Below the pieces are notes generated by a model that was not told the origin of the DNA, searched no databases, and worked only from the letters and a program-made list of their open reading frames with translations. A stretch of DNA of 64,000 nucleotides from Tanypteryx hageni (lineage: Eukaryota; Arthropoda; Insecta; Odonata; Petaluridae): the NCBI GenBank assembly GCA_028673005.1, contig CM054113.1, positions 209,427,504-209,491,503 of the forward strand. Reading direction: 5' to 3'. This document shows, in pieces, positions 44,390-56,500 of this stretch. The number at the start of each line of letters is the position of its first letter. Position 1 is the stretch's first letter. Made by a program: the position numbers and the translations under genes.

Positions 44390-44600
44390 CCTGAATATCA
44401 CATACCCAAATATCAATTTCCCGGATATCATTTTCCCAAATATAATTTTCCCAAATATAATTTTCCCAAATATAATTTTCTCAAATATTACTTTCCCGAA
44501 TATCATTTTCCAGAATATCACTTTCCCAAATACCATTTTCCAGATTATCACTTTCCCAAATACCATTTTCCAGATTATCACTTTCCCAACAATCAGAAAA
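44390..44600 (+). repeat. 16-bp minisatellite in the left MULE end
   Basis: About 13 units of a TTTTCCCAAATATAAT-like monomer with alternating variants (CCAGATTATCACTTT, CCCAAATACCATTTT). The inverse form recurs at 45,808-45,892. Confidence 0.85.
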
Positions 44601-44770
44601 TATGTTTTTCCCACACCATGAATATCCCAGCAAGGTTAATTGCCATAGCCTCACTGCCATGCAGAGTTGCCGAGGAATGCAGAAAATCACCAGAGCCTAC
44701 GGAAACCTCATTGTTCATGAGATTTCACCCTTTGCTTTAATGTTTTGGTATTTAGTTTCATGACCAATCC

Positions 44771-45580
44771 TTGAGCTTTGCACTACAGGAGTCGACCTTT
44801 ACAATCGTAAACCCTGAAAAACAGGTGTTGTGGTCAGGAAAGTTTGGATGCGATTTTAAGGGGCGTGATGGGGTGAGGGAGTCAAAAGAAATGTACTGTA
44901 GAATTTTGGAGGAACTAATTGACAAGTCAGGAAATGATGGGATTGTGCTGAGGGTTGGGCACATTATCGCAGACCTTGAAATGGTGGCAATTGCTGCAAT
45001 TAAGGAAAAATTACCCCATGCCAGGTCTAAAATATGCTTCTATCGCTTGGTACAAGTGATTTGGAGAAAAATTAAAAAAGTAGGCCTTGCTGCATTATAT
45101 GGTGAAGATGAAGAGATTTATCTGCTCATGAGAAAGATTGAGACCCTAGCTTTTCTGCCATCAGAGAAAATCAAACCTGTGTATGAAGAAATGGATGTAT
45201 TATTCAGGAAGACTGCTAATGAGAAAGTCATACAAGTGTGAGATTGGTTTGGGGAGTACTACGTTAAAGGTAGGCTTCAATGAAGAAATACTGAGGGATG
45301 GGACATTTATTCTGATCCCATGTACAAACCACCCCTTTGGTCAGTTCATAAAAATATGGAAAATGCATATCCCCAAATCCAAAATAACTTAGAAGGCTGG
45401 CATTGGGGATGGCAGAGGTTGGTATCAGGAAAAAGCCATATTGATCTCTATAAATTTATTAGTGGCTTATGAGAAGAAGAATTCAGCAGTCAAAAGCTTG
45501 AAGATATAAACAGAGGTGAAAAAGTGGCAATCCCAAAAGGAGTCGGCAAGAGGGAAGAGAAAATACTACATCTTCATCGA
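44771..45580 (+). pseudogene. MULE transposase pseudogene
   Basis: A 156-codon open stretch contains IADLEMVAIAAIKEKLPHAR, then CFYRLVQVIWRKIKKVGL and LAFLPSEKIKPVYEE, the MULE transposase domain with the conserved D/E-x-A and C-x2-H-like region (here CFYRL, so the His is lost). After frameshifts from 45,241 the text continues with LWSVHKNMENAYPQIQN, EGWHWGWQRLVSGKSHIDLYK and EDINRGEK, the usual C-terminal part of these proteins. Several frame breaks and no N-terminus, so non-functional. Confidence 0.75.
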
Positions 45581-46026
45581 TGACCGATACTCTACTCACT
45601 GGATTTGCACACAACACGGTATGCTGTATAATAGTAGACATCCTTATATTTTCACAGTAAGTCCATATCCATAATTTGTACCACTAGCTGTGTTACCTTG
45701 GATTTCATATAAAAAAGGAAATTTAATGTTATTATTGTTTGTGCAATCAGTTGTTGCAATATTTATTATATTTTTGTCAATAAATTTAATTTTCAAAAAC
45801 ATTTCTGCACCAGGCATTATTTTAGGAAAAATAATTTTCAGGAAAATGATTTTCAGGAAACTGAAATATTTGGGAAAATGATTGTTGGGTGGTATTTATT
45901 TCCTTCCCACATTCACTGTGCTCCCCCCCCCCTTGGGTTGGGTTGCATTCATCTTCATTTATATTACTCATCCTTATTTTGAAATGCTTCTAATATATAC
46001 GTATAATGTTCCTTTCTCCATGGTAG

Positions 46027-46998
46027 TACCGTAAATACCCACGTATAATTCGCACCCTCGTATAACACGTAGGGGGGTTTTCAGCCTCGTAATCTATGAT
46101 TTTTCTATATACCCGCGTATAATGCGCACAGATTTTTTAGCGTTACCGTTCCAGAATAAAGTAGATGATGTAACGTGTTCTTAAGCAATGATCTAATTAT
46201 TGGTATTATGAATTGGTAACATAATGAAAGTGCGGAATGAAATTTTCGAAGAACGTTCCAAAAGATCGTCAGCTAACTCAATCATTACATACTCTATGTT
46301 TACTTACAAGGTGATATTAGGACATAATAAATCGAATTATATTAATTTCATAGTATGGCATATGACATTCTTTGAGCTAGTAAAATGAAGAAATGACGAT
46401 AATCCTATGTTTTTTACGTACGTTTTTGTCACGCCTGAGGTGGACGGGTTCGCCCAACCTTTAGTATTACCCTTATTAGAACACTCTGAATCACGTAAAC
46501 ACGATAGTAAATACCATAATTGATAACTTTATTTAGTTCTACAAGAAGCATCAATTCCCAGCGAACTCAAAGGCATCAGCTGCCATTGTTTCTAATTGTA
46601 AGTAGTACCAGTACCTCACCACCAGGCCGGGCGCCGGTGTAGGGTGATGTCATGCATAAGATGACGATTCCGATAACAACATCGAAAAAGAATGGTCCAG
46701 TGACGAAGAATTTCTTGGCTTTTAAAATGAATAAATACAGAATTCATTCTTTTCATATATAATTAATGTATGTTTATAGAATTTGTTAATAAATTTTAAC
46801 TATTATCCATTTTACTTTTCGTAAAAATCACCAATAAAAATATGAGGATACCGGGGCAGTAATTACTGTGCCGAAATTGTGGAAATATAGGGTCAAATGA
46901 AAATAGGAAGATTATGAACCCTCGTATAACACGCATCCTAATTTTTAACTCAAATATTTCGAAAAAAAAGTGCGCATTATACGCGGGTATTTACGGTA
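46027..46998. mobile_element. MITE with TACCGTAAATACCC inverted ends
   Basis: The left end TACCGTAAATACCCACGTAT and the inverse of the right end TACCGTAAATACCCGCGTAT agree over about 29 bp (27 of 29), each starting with TA that is probably the target duplication. 972 bp, no transposase. Words CCCTCGTATAACACG occur near both ends in direct orientation. CpG-rich compared with its surroundings, so perhaps young. TA duplication points to the Tc1/mariner-pogo group. Confidence 0.75.
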
Positions 46999-47099
46999 CC
47001 ATTTCTTGTTGCTTTCTCACCATCGACAGTGCTACCGTCGCTTTGTTTACCTTTCACCTGGTTATGGAAACAGTACCAAAAATAGTATAAAAGGGAATA

Positions 47100-49090
47100 G
47101 AATATAGAAATGGAATTTAGAAGGTCTCAAGAGAAGAAAGAGGAAAGACTATCAGGAGGCTGTTAGGTAACCCTTAGGAAATGCAGGTAGGACAATTGAA
47201 GGACTAGGAAAGCATTTATTGTAAAAAGTGTAAATAAAATGTTTGGAAAATAACATCAAAGAGGGGAGTCATAGGTTACGGAGGAGATGATTAAAAAGGT
47301 GGACGAGAGGAGAAGGTGAAAGCAGGTTAATGCTGAATGTATAGAGAATTAAACGAGATGAGGAGGATAACTACAAAATATATGGCAGAAAGGATAATGG
47401 AGGACATGGTGGAGCTGGAGAGACAAGGCAGAATAGACTTATTGTATGGAAAAGTAAAGTAATTAACAAGAAAAAAGATGGGAAGTAAGCTTGCCACAAT
47501 TAATACAGAAATGGCAAACTGTTTAGTCAGAGAATGCGAGGAATATATGGAAAGAGTACATTGAGGAATTCTATGCAAAAGATTTGAAGCCAGGATCTAT
47601 AGAGATAGAAAAGGAGGAAAAGGTTGACTATGACAGTGTTGGCCCAGGATTATTGAATAACAAGATTGAAAAGACTATCAGGGATATGATGTCAAAGAAA
47701 GCAGTAGGAATTGGTGAACTTCCTGTAGAAATGTTCAAGGAATCAGGTAAAGAGGGGAAACAGAGCTTTTATAAATTGTGCCTTAACATTTATCAAGAGG
47801 TTGAGTGGCCAAAGGACTTCGCTAGATCAATTTTAATTCTCTTGAAGAAGTATAAATCAAATGAATGCCAAGATTATAGAACAATCAGTTTAATTTCACA
47901 TGAAGCTAAAGTTATTTTCAGGATATTGAATGGGAGGCTAGAAGCAAAAGGGAATAGCTATATAGGTTTAGATCAGCTCAGGTTTCAGACAGAACATGGC
48001 ACAAGAGATGCCATATGAGTGATGAGGACTTGGTAGAAAGAAAAATTGTATACGATATTCATGGTTCATAGATTTTGAAAATACCTTTAAATGATTTTCA
48101 TGGCCTAGTTTAATGGGAGTGCTGAGGAAAATAGGGGTAAATCAGATAAATGATTAATAAAAAATCTGTACATGAAACAGACTGTGCAGGTAAGGGTAGC
48201 AGAGGGAGAATCAGATTGGGCAATGTTAGGAAGAGGCTTGAGAAAAGGCAGCCCACTCTCACCAGTTTAATATTTATGAAGAAAAAATGATAAGTGAGAC
48301 ATGGGAAGATGTAGAAATGGGTAAAAGTAGGAGGGAGCCTTGTTCAATCAGGTAGTTATGCAGACGACAAAGCATTGGGGAGTAATTTTGAAAAGGGTCT
48401 GCAGATGCCTGTTAGTTCCTTAAATGAAAAGACAAAGGCATTTGGGGTGAAAATCAATAAGAAGAAACAAGATTTTTCCAAGAGTGTAAATTTTTAGATC
48501 AATATTACAGTGGATGGAGACTGGATCAGGTGGAATTTTTTACTTATTTAGGTAGTACTCTGTCACAGGATGGAAAAAGTACAAAAGAGATCAGAACAAG
48601 GACAGCAAGAGCAAAGGAGACATTTATGAGATGATGAGAATAGTTGACAGGCAGTCTGAATAAATATATAAAAAAGAGGTTAGTGAAAACTCTGATATGG
48701 AGTGTAGCATTATAAGGGTTGGAGGCATTGACAGTGAGAAAAGAAGATGTGAGCAGATTAGAGGCATTTGAAATTTGGGTATGGTATGGGCTATGGAAAA
48801 TTGGTTGGATAGAGAGAAAAACAAATGAAGTTTTGAATACAGTATGGGAAGAGACGAGCTTATTTAGAATAATAAAGGAAGAAGAAATGGGTGGGTCAGA
48901 TTTTGAAAGGAAATGGTCTGCTGAAAGAAGTCTTAGACGGAAGAATGTTAAGAAAGAAGCAAAGCTATAGGAAGAGGAGAGGGATATTAGTTGCATTAAA
49001 AAAAGGAATTGGGTGTTAGAACATGAAGACAAAGTTCTGGGATAGCACAGACTGAGTTGGGCATGTGTACAACCTACTGGAGGGTAAAAT
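47100..49090 (+). pseudogene. Decayed non-LTR retrotransposon with reverse transcriptase
   Basis: An open stretch at 47,584-48,018 reads KKAVGIGELPVEMFKESGKE..., WPKDFARSILILLKKYKSNE, CQDYRTISLISHEAKVIFRI and LEAKGNSYIGLDQLRFQTEH, the N-terminal half of the reverse transcriptase of RTE/CR1-like endonuclease-RT elements. Later pieces in shifting frames include NLYMKQTVQVRV, LRKGSPLSP and KRLVKTLIWS, then EALTVRKEDVSRLEAFEIWV (48,719-48,970), the conserved C-terminal part. Multiple stops and frameshifts. The 47,100-47,580 part probably comes from the region between endonuclease and RT. Confidence 0.8.
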
Positions 49091-49140
49091 TATGATGAAT
49101 GATGAACCCCTACCATATCTACTTTTGCTTGAAGGTTATG

Positions 49141-49890
49141 ATGAGGTTATTGGCAGTCTTCAAAAAGTTTTGATACCATCCAAGCTTTTTTCTTTGACTG
49201 GTATCGAATAGGGAAGCTTGTAATGTTTTTAAAACATATAGGGTTTTTCAATTTGCCAATCACAAATAACTTCGGTTTCTTCCTCCCATCCATATTGGCA
49301 CAAACAAAAACTGTAATCCTATCCTTGGATACTTTTCCTTCTACACAATTTTTCCCTTGAAGTTTTAATGTCTTGACTGGTGTAAGCTTAAAGAACAACT
49401 CAGTCTCATCTCCATTAAAAATTTTACAATATAGGTAATCCTCACAAAGTTTGGGCCATATGATTTTTAACCAGTCACTATTTAATGTTAGATCTATGTC
49501 ATTAGCTTCACTGCTTACATTGCTAAAATTAAGGTTGTTTCTTACTTTAAATCTGTTAACCAATTTTCAATTCCAAACAAATTGGCCAACTCTTCAGCTT
49601 TTACTTTTTACATAGGCCCAATTATCAGTATGTTAAGTTCCTTTGCCATGTCAACCATTTAATCAAAACATTGTTTAATCACATCACCCAGGTTACTCAC
49701 TTTGTCTCGAACTATCCATGGCACTGTAAATGTTCTGTCAATTAGACCAAATCATGCAAACTATAGAACTGCTAAGTTTAAATTCTTCACACACTTCACT
49801 TTTAGTTGAGTCACTCTCAATTCCTCTGACTATATGAACTTTTTCTTGTAAACTTAAAACTTTTCTTTTAATCTCGCCATATTTCTAACT
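49141..49890 (-). pseudogene. Tigger/pogo transposase pseudogene
   Basis: An open stretch of 138 codons (49,147-49,563) carries IFNGDETELFFKLTPVKTLK, KVSKDRITVFVCANMDGRKK and KKAWMVSKLFEDCQ, matching the DDE domain of Tigger/CENP-B-like transposases with the first catalytic Asp kept. Upstream on the same strand (about 49,800-49,880) KRKVLSLQEKVHIVRGIESD is the start of the helix-turn-helix domain. The part between is broken by stops and the C-terminal half is missing. Confidence 0.78.
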
Positions 49891-52150
49891 CAAGCTACAA
49901 GGCATTAATAGCCAGTATAGAGAACCAAGACGTTGTTTGAAGGAATTACACCACAGTACAAGTGTAATGAGTCATAAGGGGAGTCATACAGAATTTTGTC
50001 CGATTAATATCAATGCAGTCTTTCTCAATAATGAATGGGATAGCAATTATTGGGAGTTGAAATTGTGATAAAGTAATCTGTTCTGATCATAAATATACCA
50101 ACATGTATTTTGGTTGCAATGTATAACAATCTTCACGATAGAATGAAATCAGCTACTTTCCAGATAAGGAGATGCCATTTCCAAATTTTGTGACAATGTT
50201 CATGAAAATAGCTGTTATTGAGTGGTTTGTCACCATTATTATTTGGAGTGCAAATTGTACAAATGTGTCACAGAATGTCCATGAGGAACACAACCCCATC
50301 TATTATCATTATGTCTATGGTAAAATAGGTTTCACTGTACATCGTTTTGTTATACATCGCAGTTTCCAGGAATGCATCTCTGTCATATAGTGTGGACTTA
50401 CTGAGTGATACTGCAAGATACATTTCCCTCATTGTAATGGGACCAGGCCACCAAAGAAATTATTTGGAAATATTAAATGTGATGCTGCTTCTTATCCACC
50501 ACTAAGGAATACGGCAAAATTTTTTAACCACCCTTGTGATAACCTAAGAAGATAATTTAAACAAAATTGAAATGTCAAATAAACATCTCTCCAGTGACAT
50601 TAAATGGGATGGTCGTTCAGTATCCTAGCATTTTGGGGTGGAGGAGTCTCAAGATCGAAGGCACCGTTAATCCATCACTACTTCCTTTTTTGATGCTAAT
50701 GATCAAAATTTGAAAAATGGATAAAATAACTTGAAACCCTTTGTGTCTGACCAATTGATTATGATCAGATGCTTCATTGCTATCAAACCTACAGACATTT
50801 GATATAGTGGGATAATTGTACTAGACAGAATATCCCATTTTGAGGAGATAAAATATGTGGTACAGCAACATCCAACAAATGTGAAAGAATGAGGTTCAGT
50901 TCCCAGTCTTAACCAGGATATTCTTTTCATCTCACAGTTTTTGAATTGAATTGAATTTTCAAACACAAAAAACAGTAAAACTTGAAAGAACTCATATTAA
51001 CACAGGTTTTTTGGATTTTAAGAGTAAAGCACGGTAAATCATATCATACAATGTTACTGCATTTGAAGTGGACAATAAGATCTTTTTTGACTTGAATCAA
51101 GTAATAACTAGTAGTTATATCCATGAACACAAAATTAGTGCATTTTTCTTCTATAATTAAATATAGTAATACTTAGTGTCTTTTTCACTATGAAGATTTC
51201 TCCTATTAGCCAAATTGATGAACTGAGGAGAATTCTGAATTTTATCACCTGCTGTATGCCTAAATTTAGCTTATCTTATTTTTTATGCTGTTATACCTCC
51301 ACATATTCAGTCACTTGAGTCTCGTTTCCCTTTGGAGATATTAAAAAAAATTGATGGGACCCTATCCAATCCTGCATATTTTTCAAAACCCAAACTTAAA
51401 GAAAAACAAATGGCAGCAATACAGAAATCTGCACTCCAAGTTTCAACTCTCTATCATTTATGGTTTCATCACAATTTCAATTTAAGCAAGTAGGCAGACA
51501 GCAAAGTGTAACTATAAGGACATTTAAAAAAACATGCTAAAAACATTTAAGCTTACATTGTTGAATGTATAAATCTGTTAAGAAGATGCCAAATATAAAT
51601 GTGGAAAGGTTTCCAGATATCAGAATCATAAAATAATACTGATATAATTGTATCTTACTGCTATCTAACACTTTTAAAGTTTGAGAAATTTACTTTAATA
51701 TATATTGATAAAGTATAATTTACTAACGATATTCATATAACCATTAAATAATTATAAATTTGTTATTGATGCCAAATAAATTTCTGATACAGATCATTTA
51801 CATTTAGTGGGAGTTAAATCCTGCTCAATTCCTATTTTTAACTCAATGGAGACCAAAAATCACTAACGTGGAGTATTCTAACGCCAGTTGTGTTATAGTG
51901 TACCAAACTATAACCATGAATAAAAATTTTTGTTGATATTCAATAGGCATCCTTAATTCAGAAATAACTAAATATACTGCATTAACTTCAATAATTTTAA
52001 TATAAGTGAACAATACAAACAATGACAATTTATAGAGCACAACATTCTAAATTAATGTGCAAATATTTGCACGAGTAATGAGAATGTATAAAATAGAAAA
52101 TGGTAAATTTATTCTTCGAATAATTTTATCATTTTTACCTACTATATAGA
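49891..52150. other. Gene-free AT-rich DNA
   Basis: No host exon, RNA or transposon signature recognised; short frames only. Confidence 0.4.
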
Positions 52151-52178
52151 CAAAAAAAGGTGGTTTAAACTTTCGAAA

Positions 52179-52460
52179 TCACGACTCAACATCTTTCATA
52201 AAATCCTTTGCAATAGTCCTACATAAGCGCATTTCAAGAGAATCGTCACCATCATCATCCCAGCTTCTATCAACTTCAACCTCATAGGAGTCCTCTTTCT
52301 CTCTAGTAAAATCAAGGTTTTTGATTTTGTCTTCAACAGTGAAAGTTTTATTCATGTTTTTTTTCATTATACTGTCATCATCTTTCTTTTGCGTCTCCTT
52401 AGCTCTTATTTCATTTGTTTCTTCCTCTATTATTTCGAGGGCAGTCTTAATATCAACGCC
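52179..52460 (-). CDS. CEP19: CEP19 exon 2
   Basis: Acceptor TTTTAG on the - strand just before 52,460. Reads GVDIKTALEIIEEETNEIR..., then KNLDFTREKEDSYEVEVDRS and ends ...RTIAKDFMKDVES with TGA at 52,181-52,179. 93 codons plus stop. The Y-E/D-VEV element corresponds to YDIEVEF of the vertebrate protein. Confidence 0.82.
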   Translation of the reverse strand, partial: GVDIKTALEIIEEETNEIRAKETQKKDDDSIMKKNMNKTFTVEDKIKNLDFTREKEDSYEVEVDRSWDDDGDDSLEMRLCRTIAKDFMKDVES

Positions 52461-52851
52461 CTAAAAACACAAATTTTTCATAGAAAAGTTATTCGAATGG
52501 TTATATTCTTCATACTGGACAGAGGAAAGTTTTTATAATTAAATAATTGACAATAATTTAACAAGTCACACATACTTTTTTATGCTCACGGAGAAGTCGC
52601 AGCATCTTATTCACCGTCTCAATCGGTACATTTTCGAACAATATTTTGCCATGTCTGTCCAATAGGTCTCGGGAAAAGCATTGAATATCAGAAAAATCAT
52701 TAAAATCCCGAATTGGCATTATACGACGTCTTAAAACGTTAATTGGAAAAATGTCAACAGATTTCTTTTCATATACATAAACAAGAGCAGGTGGACTGAA
52801 TCTTATTCCTACCCTTAAAGGAACAATGGTAATCTTCTTTGCAGTAGACAT
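52179..52851 (-). CDS. CEP19: Centrosomal protein 19 homologue, two exons
   Basis: CEP19 sits at the mother centriole and ciliary base and recruits the RABL2-IFT machinery for ciliogenesis (known for vertebrates). Exon 1 52,851-52,576 and exon 2 52,460-52,179 join in phase 0 across a GT/AG intron, giving 185 residues (vertebrates about 165). The protein starts MSTAKK and has VGIRFSPPALVYVYE and RRRIMPIRDFNDFSD, which match the vertebrate KCGIRF-PPA and R-RIMPVR-F--FSD blocks. A Glu/Lys-rich middle and an acidic DRSWDDDGDDS tail follow. The start at 52,851 is the only in-frame ATG of exon 1. It shares its 5' flank with the ORP1-like gene on the other strand. Confidence 0.85.
52576..52851 (-). 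CDS. CEP19: CEP19 exon 1
   Basis: 92 codons, MSTAKK...LLREHKK, with donor GTATGT (reading 52,575 downward). It contains the two best conserved blocks of the family. A longer open frame exists upstream to about 52,923 but has no ATG. Confidence 0.85.
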
Positions 52852-53413
52852 TTCAAGCAAATATTTAATGACTTTCAATGACAAACGTAAGCCTGGAGGT
52901 ACTACACAACCTACAGTAAACAAAGACTAAATGTCTAAGCATTATCTGTTTACAAATTCAAACAAATAAATGAAACCACAAAAGGTTATAATAACGCCTA
53001 AGCAATATCGATCTTTCTTTGTTTCCGCAAGGTTATGAAAACTGTTAAGGTGGAATATGTTGTTGTTCTGTGATAAAAGGAAATTCCATGAATAATATAT
53101 TTGATTAACCGAGGAAGTTTGATATGGAAATGTTGACGTTAATATAATAACTCTGGTGCTAAATTCCCCTTTAATATACGTAATTAAGACGAATTGAACA
53201 AATTTTTTGCTTTGATGATTTATGACTAACGGTGTTAATAAATCATTAATTACACTTTCGTGTGATTAATTATGAAGGACAAGCTTAATGTGAGGAACTA
53301 ATGTGACGGCAATATTTAAATTTTGGATGACTGTTTTGTTACCGCAGTACCTCACTAGGCATGACTTTAATGTCACTTAGTTTAGCAGAATGTTATTCGA
53401 AGGGAGAACTGAC
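52852..53413. promoter_or_regulatory. Shared 562-bp region between divergent CEP19 and ORP1-like genes
   Basis: The two start codons point away from each other with 562 bp between them. The region is AT-rich with no obvious TATA box or CpG island. It must hold both 5' UTRs and start sites and is therefore likely a bidirectional promoter. Confidence 0.6.
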
Positions 53414-53528
53414 ATGGAATTGCAAGAAATCCTTCTGTACAGTGCACGGCATGGTGATATACCAATGGTCCAAGAGCTACTCAATGCCAAAAAAGAAGAA
53501 AAAATAACTTTAAACATTAGTTGTAAAG
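53414..53528 (+). CDS. OSBPL1A: ORP1-like exon 1
   Basis: ATG at 53,414 (context GACATGG), 38 codons plus G, donor GTAATT. MELQEILLYSARHGDIPMVQ is the first half-ankyrin helix pair, equivalent to the start of human ORP1L (-EQQLLHHARNGN-). The frame ends ISCK-G across the junction. Confidence 0.8.
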
Positions 53529-56500
53529 GTAATTCTTAGTTTTCATTACGGATACAATTTCTGCATGTAAGTTCCAATTGATGTAAAAATCTCTTAATTT
53601 TACTTTATAACCTATGCAATTTTCACATTTTTAGGGAAAGTAATCCTTCATTGAGGTGAAATAACCAAATGTTACAATTGCATGAAACTCGTACGAATAG
53701 CGGTTATTCGACAAGATGTAAAGTAAACTCATATTTTATATTTTAATTTAAGATAATTAAGCTATTTAGACTTAAATTATATTTTCGTAAAAGTAAACAT
53801 TGAAGCATTTTATAAGATATTTCCGAACTTTAAGATAGGTTACGTAATACCATTACTTAAAATTTTGAAAATCAAATATAATATATTATATTTAATATTA
53901 TAAAGTTTTACGTTTTAAAAACCAACGTGATAGTGCTAACGTAGGTATTAATATTTTTTAGTAGAGACTACATAATTAGCGAGTTGTGTAAGCGCTGATA
54001 TGGGCGTGTCCGAGGGAATACTTCCTTGAGTCAAAATTATATACTTTTAATGTTTTAATTTAAAAAGAAAACAAACAAAGAAGTTATTATAAAATGAAAA
54101 TCAGATATAATCCTAAATAAATTGTTTCTCGATTATTTATAAAATGTTGTTTATAACTTAATGTAATAATAATAGAAATGTTGTTTTCCCAGTGAGCTGG
54201 TGACCAACTTACATTGATATAGATTATAGGATATGCATGTTTAGATTTCTCATATATTAAACATTATATGTACAACATAAGTTGGCCAGATCATAAATTT
54301 AAAATTGTTGATTTTGATTTGATTTTGATCCATTGTCTTTCAAGAATATTATTGTAAGAAAAATTAACAATGTGATTATCAGTGTTTAGACTTGCGTAGT
54401 TATCATTACATCAGTCACTCATGAGATGAACAAGTAGTTTTCTGTTACACATTAATTTATCTTATGCTTCATTAGTAGAATGTGCCTATTGTAAGCATAT
54501 GGAACAGTTTTTGTGCAAGCTAATTCATTTAGGCTATTTGGTAGATCATTTATGCATAATAAGAACAGAACTGAGTCCAAATGGAACCTTGTGGCACTCC
54601 TGCAGATGATGTTTTACAAGGAGAAGCAAATTTCACTCCTTGTTTAGTTATTTTAATTCCCTGGTTTGTGATATCTAAATGGGACTTAATCCAGTTATAG
54701 GATGACCCTCTTATGCCATATTTGTGCAGGTTTTTTACTAAAAGTTGGTTGTTTACATTATTAAATTAGAGAAGTTAAAGAACATATCAATGTTTTTCTT
54801 TTCATTATCAAGGGATGTTAATATAAAATCAACTGCTTAGTAAATGTCAGGTGTGGTTGATTTGTTTTTCCTAAACTCACATTGAAATAAAAATAAAACT
54901 TTGTGCATTTAAAGTTAAGAAATGAGGTATTTGTAGGAAGCTTTTCCTAAAATTTTAGCAAATTTGCTTTGTATTTCAATTGGTTGATAATTGTTAATGT
55001 TGACGCAGCCTTTATTCTTGTAAAATTGGTGTTACTTTTGATTTTTGTAGAGATGTAGGATAGATGGCAAGATGGAGAGATTTGTTAATGAGAAAGAGTA
55101 GAAGCCTGATTACATAATAGCAGAGTTCAGTAGCGGATTTGAAATAAGACCAAAGTAGCCAATGGCCTATGGGTGGCGAGATTTCATGGCAGCAATAAAA
55201 ATGGGATTTCAGAGTGGGAATAAAAAATAATATTATGCAAACTTTTGATGAATTAAACTATTATGTAGCAAAGATGGGTTGATGGACAGACAAATCACAT
55301 ACATGAGCGATTCTTTTTAGGAAAAATGCTAAAAAAGAGGGGAGGGAAATTATTTGGGCTTCGGGTGGGAAATTCCCAAAGCCGCCACTGGCAGAAGTTG
55401 AATATATTACCAGGGACTTTGTCACTGCCTGCATTGTGTTTAGGGCTATATGATTCAGTTCTCTTTCTTGAAAGGGCTGTAGGAAGAGAGAATGGGATAA
55501 ACTTGGAATGGTCAAGTTCACTTTGAGCATGTGAGTGAGGACTATTAGATTAATTTGTGAAGTGTTCACTGAAAAGAGATGTGGTAATTGATGGATCTAA
55601 AATAGTATTAACTGATAAGTATGAAAAAGGTGGTGAGGAGTAATGTAGGATCAGTTTCTATTATTAATAATATTTTTGTATAATTCTCCATATTTCTTTT
55701 AACTTGTTCTCAGCAATAATTAATCTGTTGTTATTGTGGGTTCTCTTAGCATTGGTTATGGTATTGTCTCTTATAAGCTAAGCACCACAATACTACAATG
55801 TCATTATTAGATATTTTAATGTGTAGCTAGTTCCTTGAGAAAGGTTGAGAATTGTCAGGTTTCATTTTATTACCAATTTATTTTTATCACCTTTGTTCTG
55901 TAACAGCTCGCTGCAGGTTACTTGAAAATCTATGCTGAAATAATATTAAAATTTATCATGGAATTGATGGAAACTTTCCTCTTAACTTTCACCAATAAAA
56001 ACTTCCAACCAGGTGTCGGTTTTGAGGTTGCGAATGAAGAAATCACTGCTTGACTTTGTGTTTGTTGCAATACATTACCCTAGCTTCAGACTTAAAGCAG
56101 AGTATGGATAGCACGGGATAGTGGTCATATATATCAGATACAAGAGCTTCAATTTTAACGAAATATGGACATAAATATATAAGAATATTATCAAGGGAAG
56201 TGTGTGAATTATAGAAAGTATTAGGGACCCTGTCATGGAGACAGGTATTCAAGAAATACAATGAATATTCCTGTAGGAGAATGATATAAAGAGGTTAGAT
56301 AAAAGAATGAGTTGTCAGTTCTTACATGTATTACACAACACTTAAATTCTTAAATTTGGCCATTTCATGAAAATTCAACGTTTATCTGAAATTAAATGTT
56401 GTTTTGAAAAAATTAATTCTCCGCCATTTATGTGCAGGGAGTGATAGAAAGCACCTGCAATCCAGGAAGATTAATTGCAGTTAATCCATCACACTTAAGG

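Larger units (their letters stand above)
44385..45892 (+). mobile_element. MULE-type DNA transposon with tandem-repeat inverted ends
   Basis: The left end is an array of a 16-bp unit (TTTTCCCAAATATAAT and variants, 44,390-44,600). The right end (about 45,808-45,892) is the same kind of repeat in reverse complement (AGGAAAATGATTTTC, TTTGGGAAAATGATTG). Between them lies a broken MULE transposase reading + (44,771-45,580). Long, internally repetitive inverted ends around a MULE transposase are typical of that superfamily. Exact ends and target duplication were not determined. Confidence 0.65.

Noticed and set aside
44366..44614. 82-codon - strand frame (VFGKVIIWKM repeats)
   Set aside because: Antisense translation of the 16-bp repeat in the MULE left end.
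48544..49032. 162-codon - strand frame (Ser/Phe/Leu-rich)
   Set aside because: It is the antisense of the decayed reverse transcriptase C-terminal region that reads on the + strand.
52852..52923. Upstream extension of CEP19 exon 1 by 24 codons
   Set aside because: The extension has no ATG (only TTG), and the start at 52,851 (MSTAKK) lines up with the vertebrate N-terminus.
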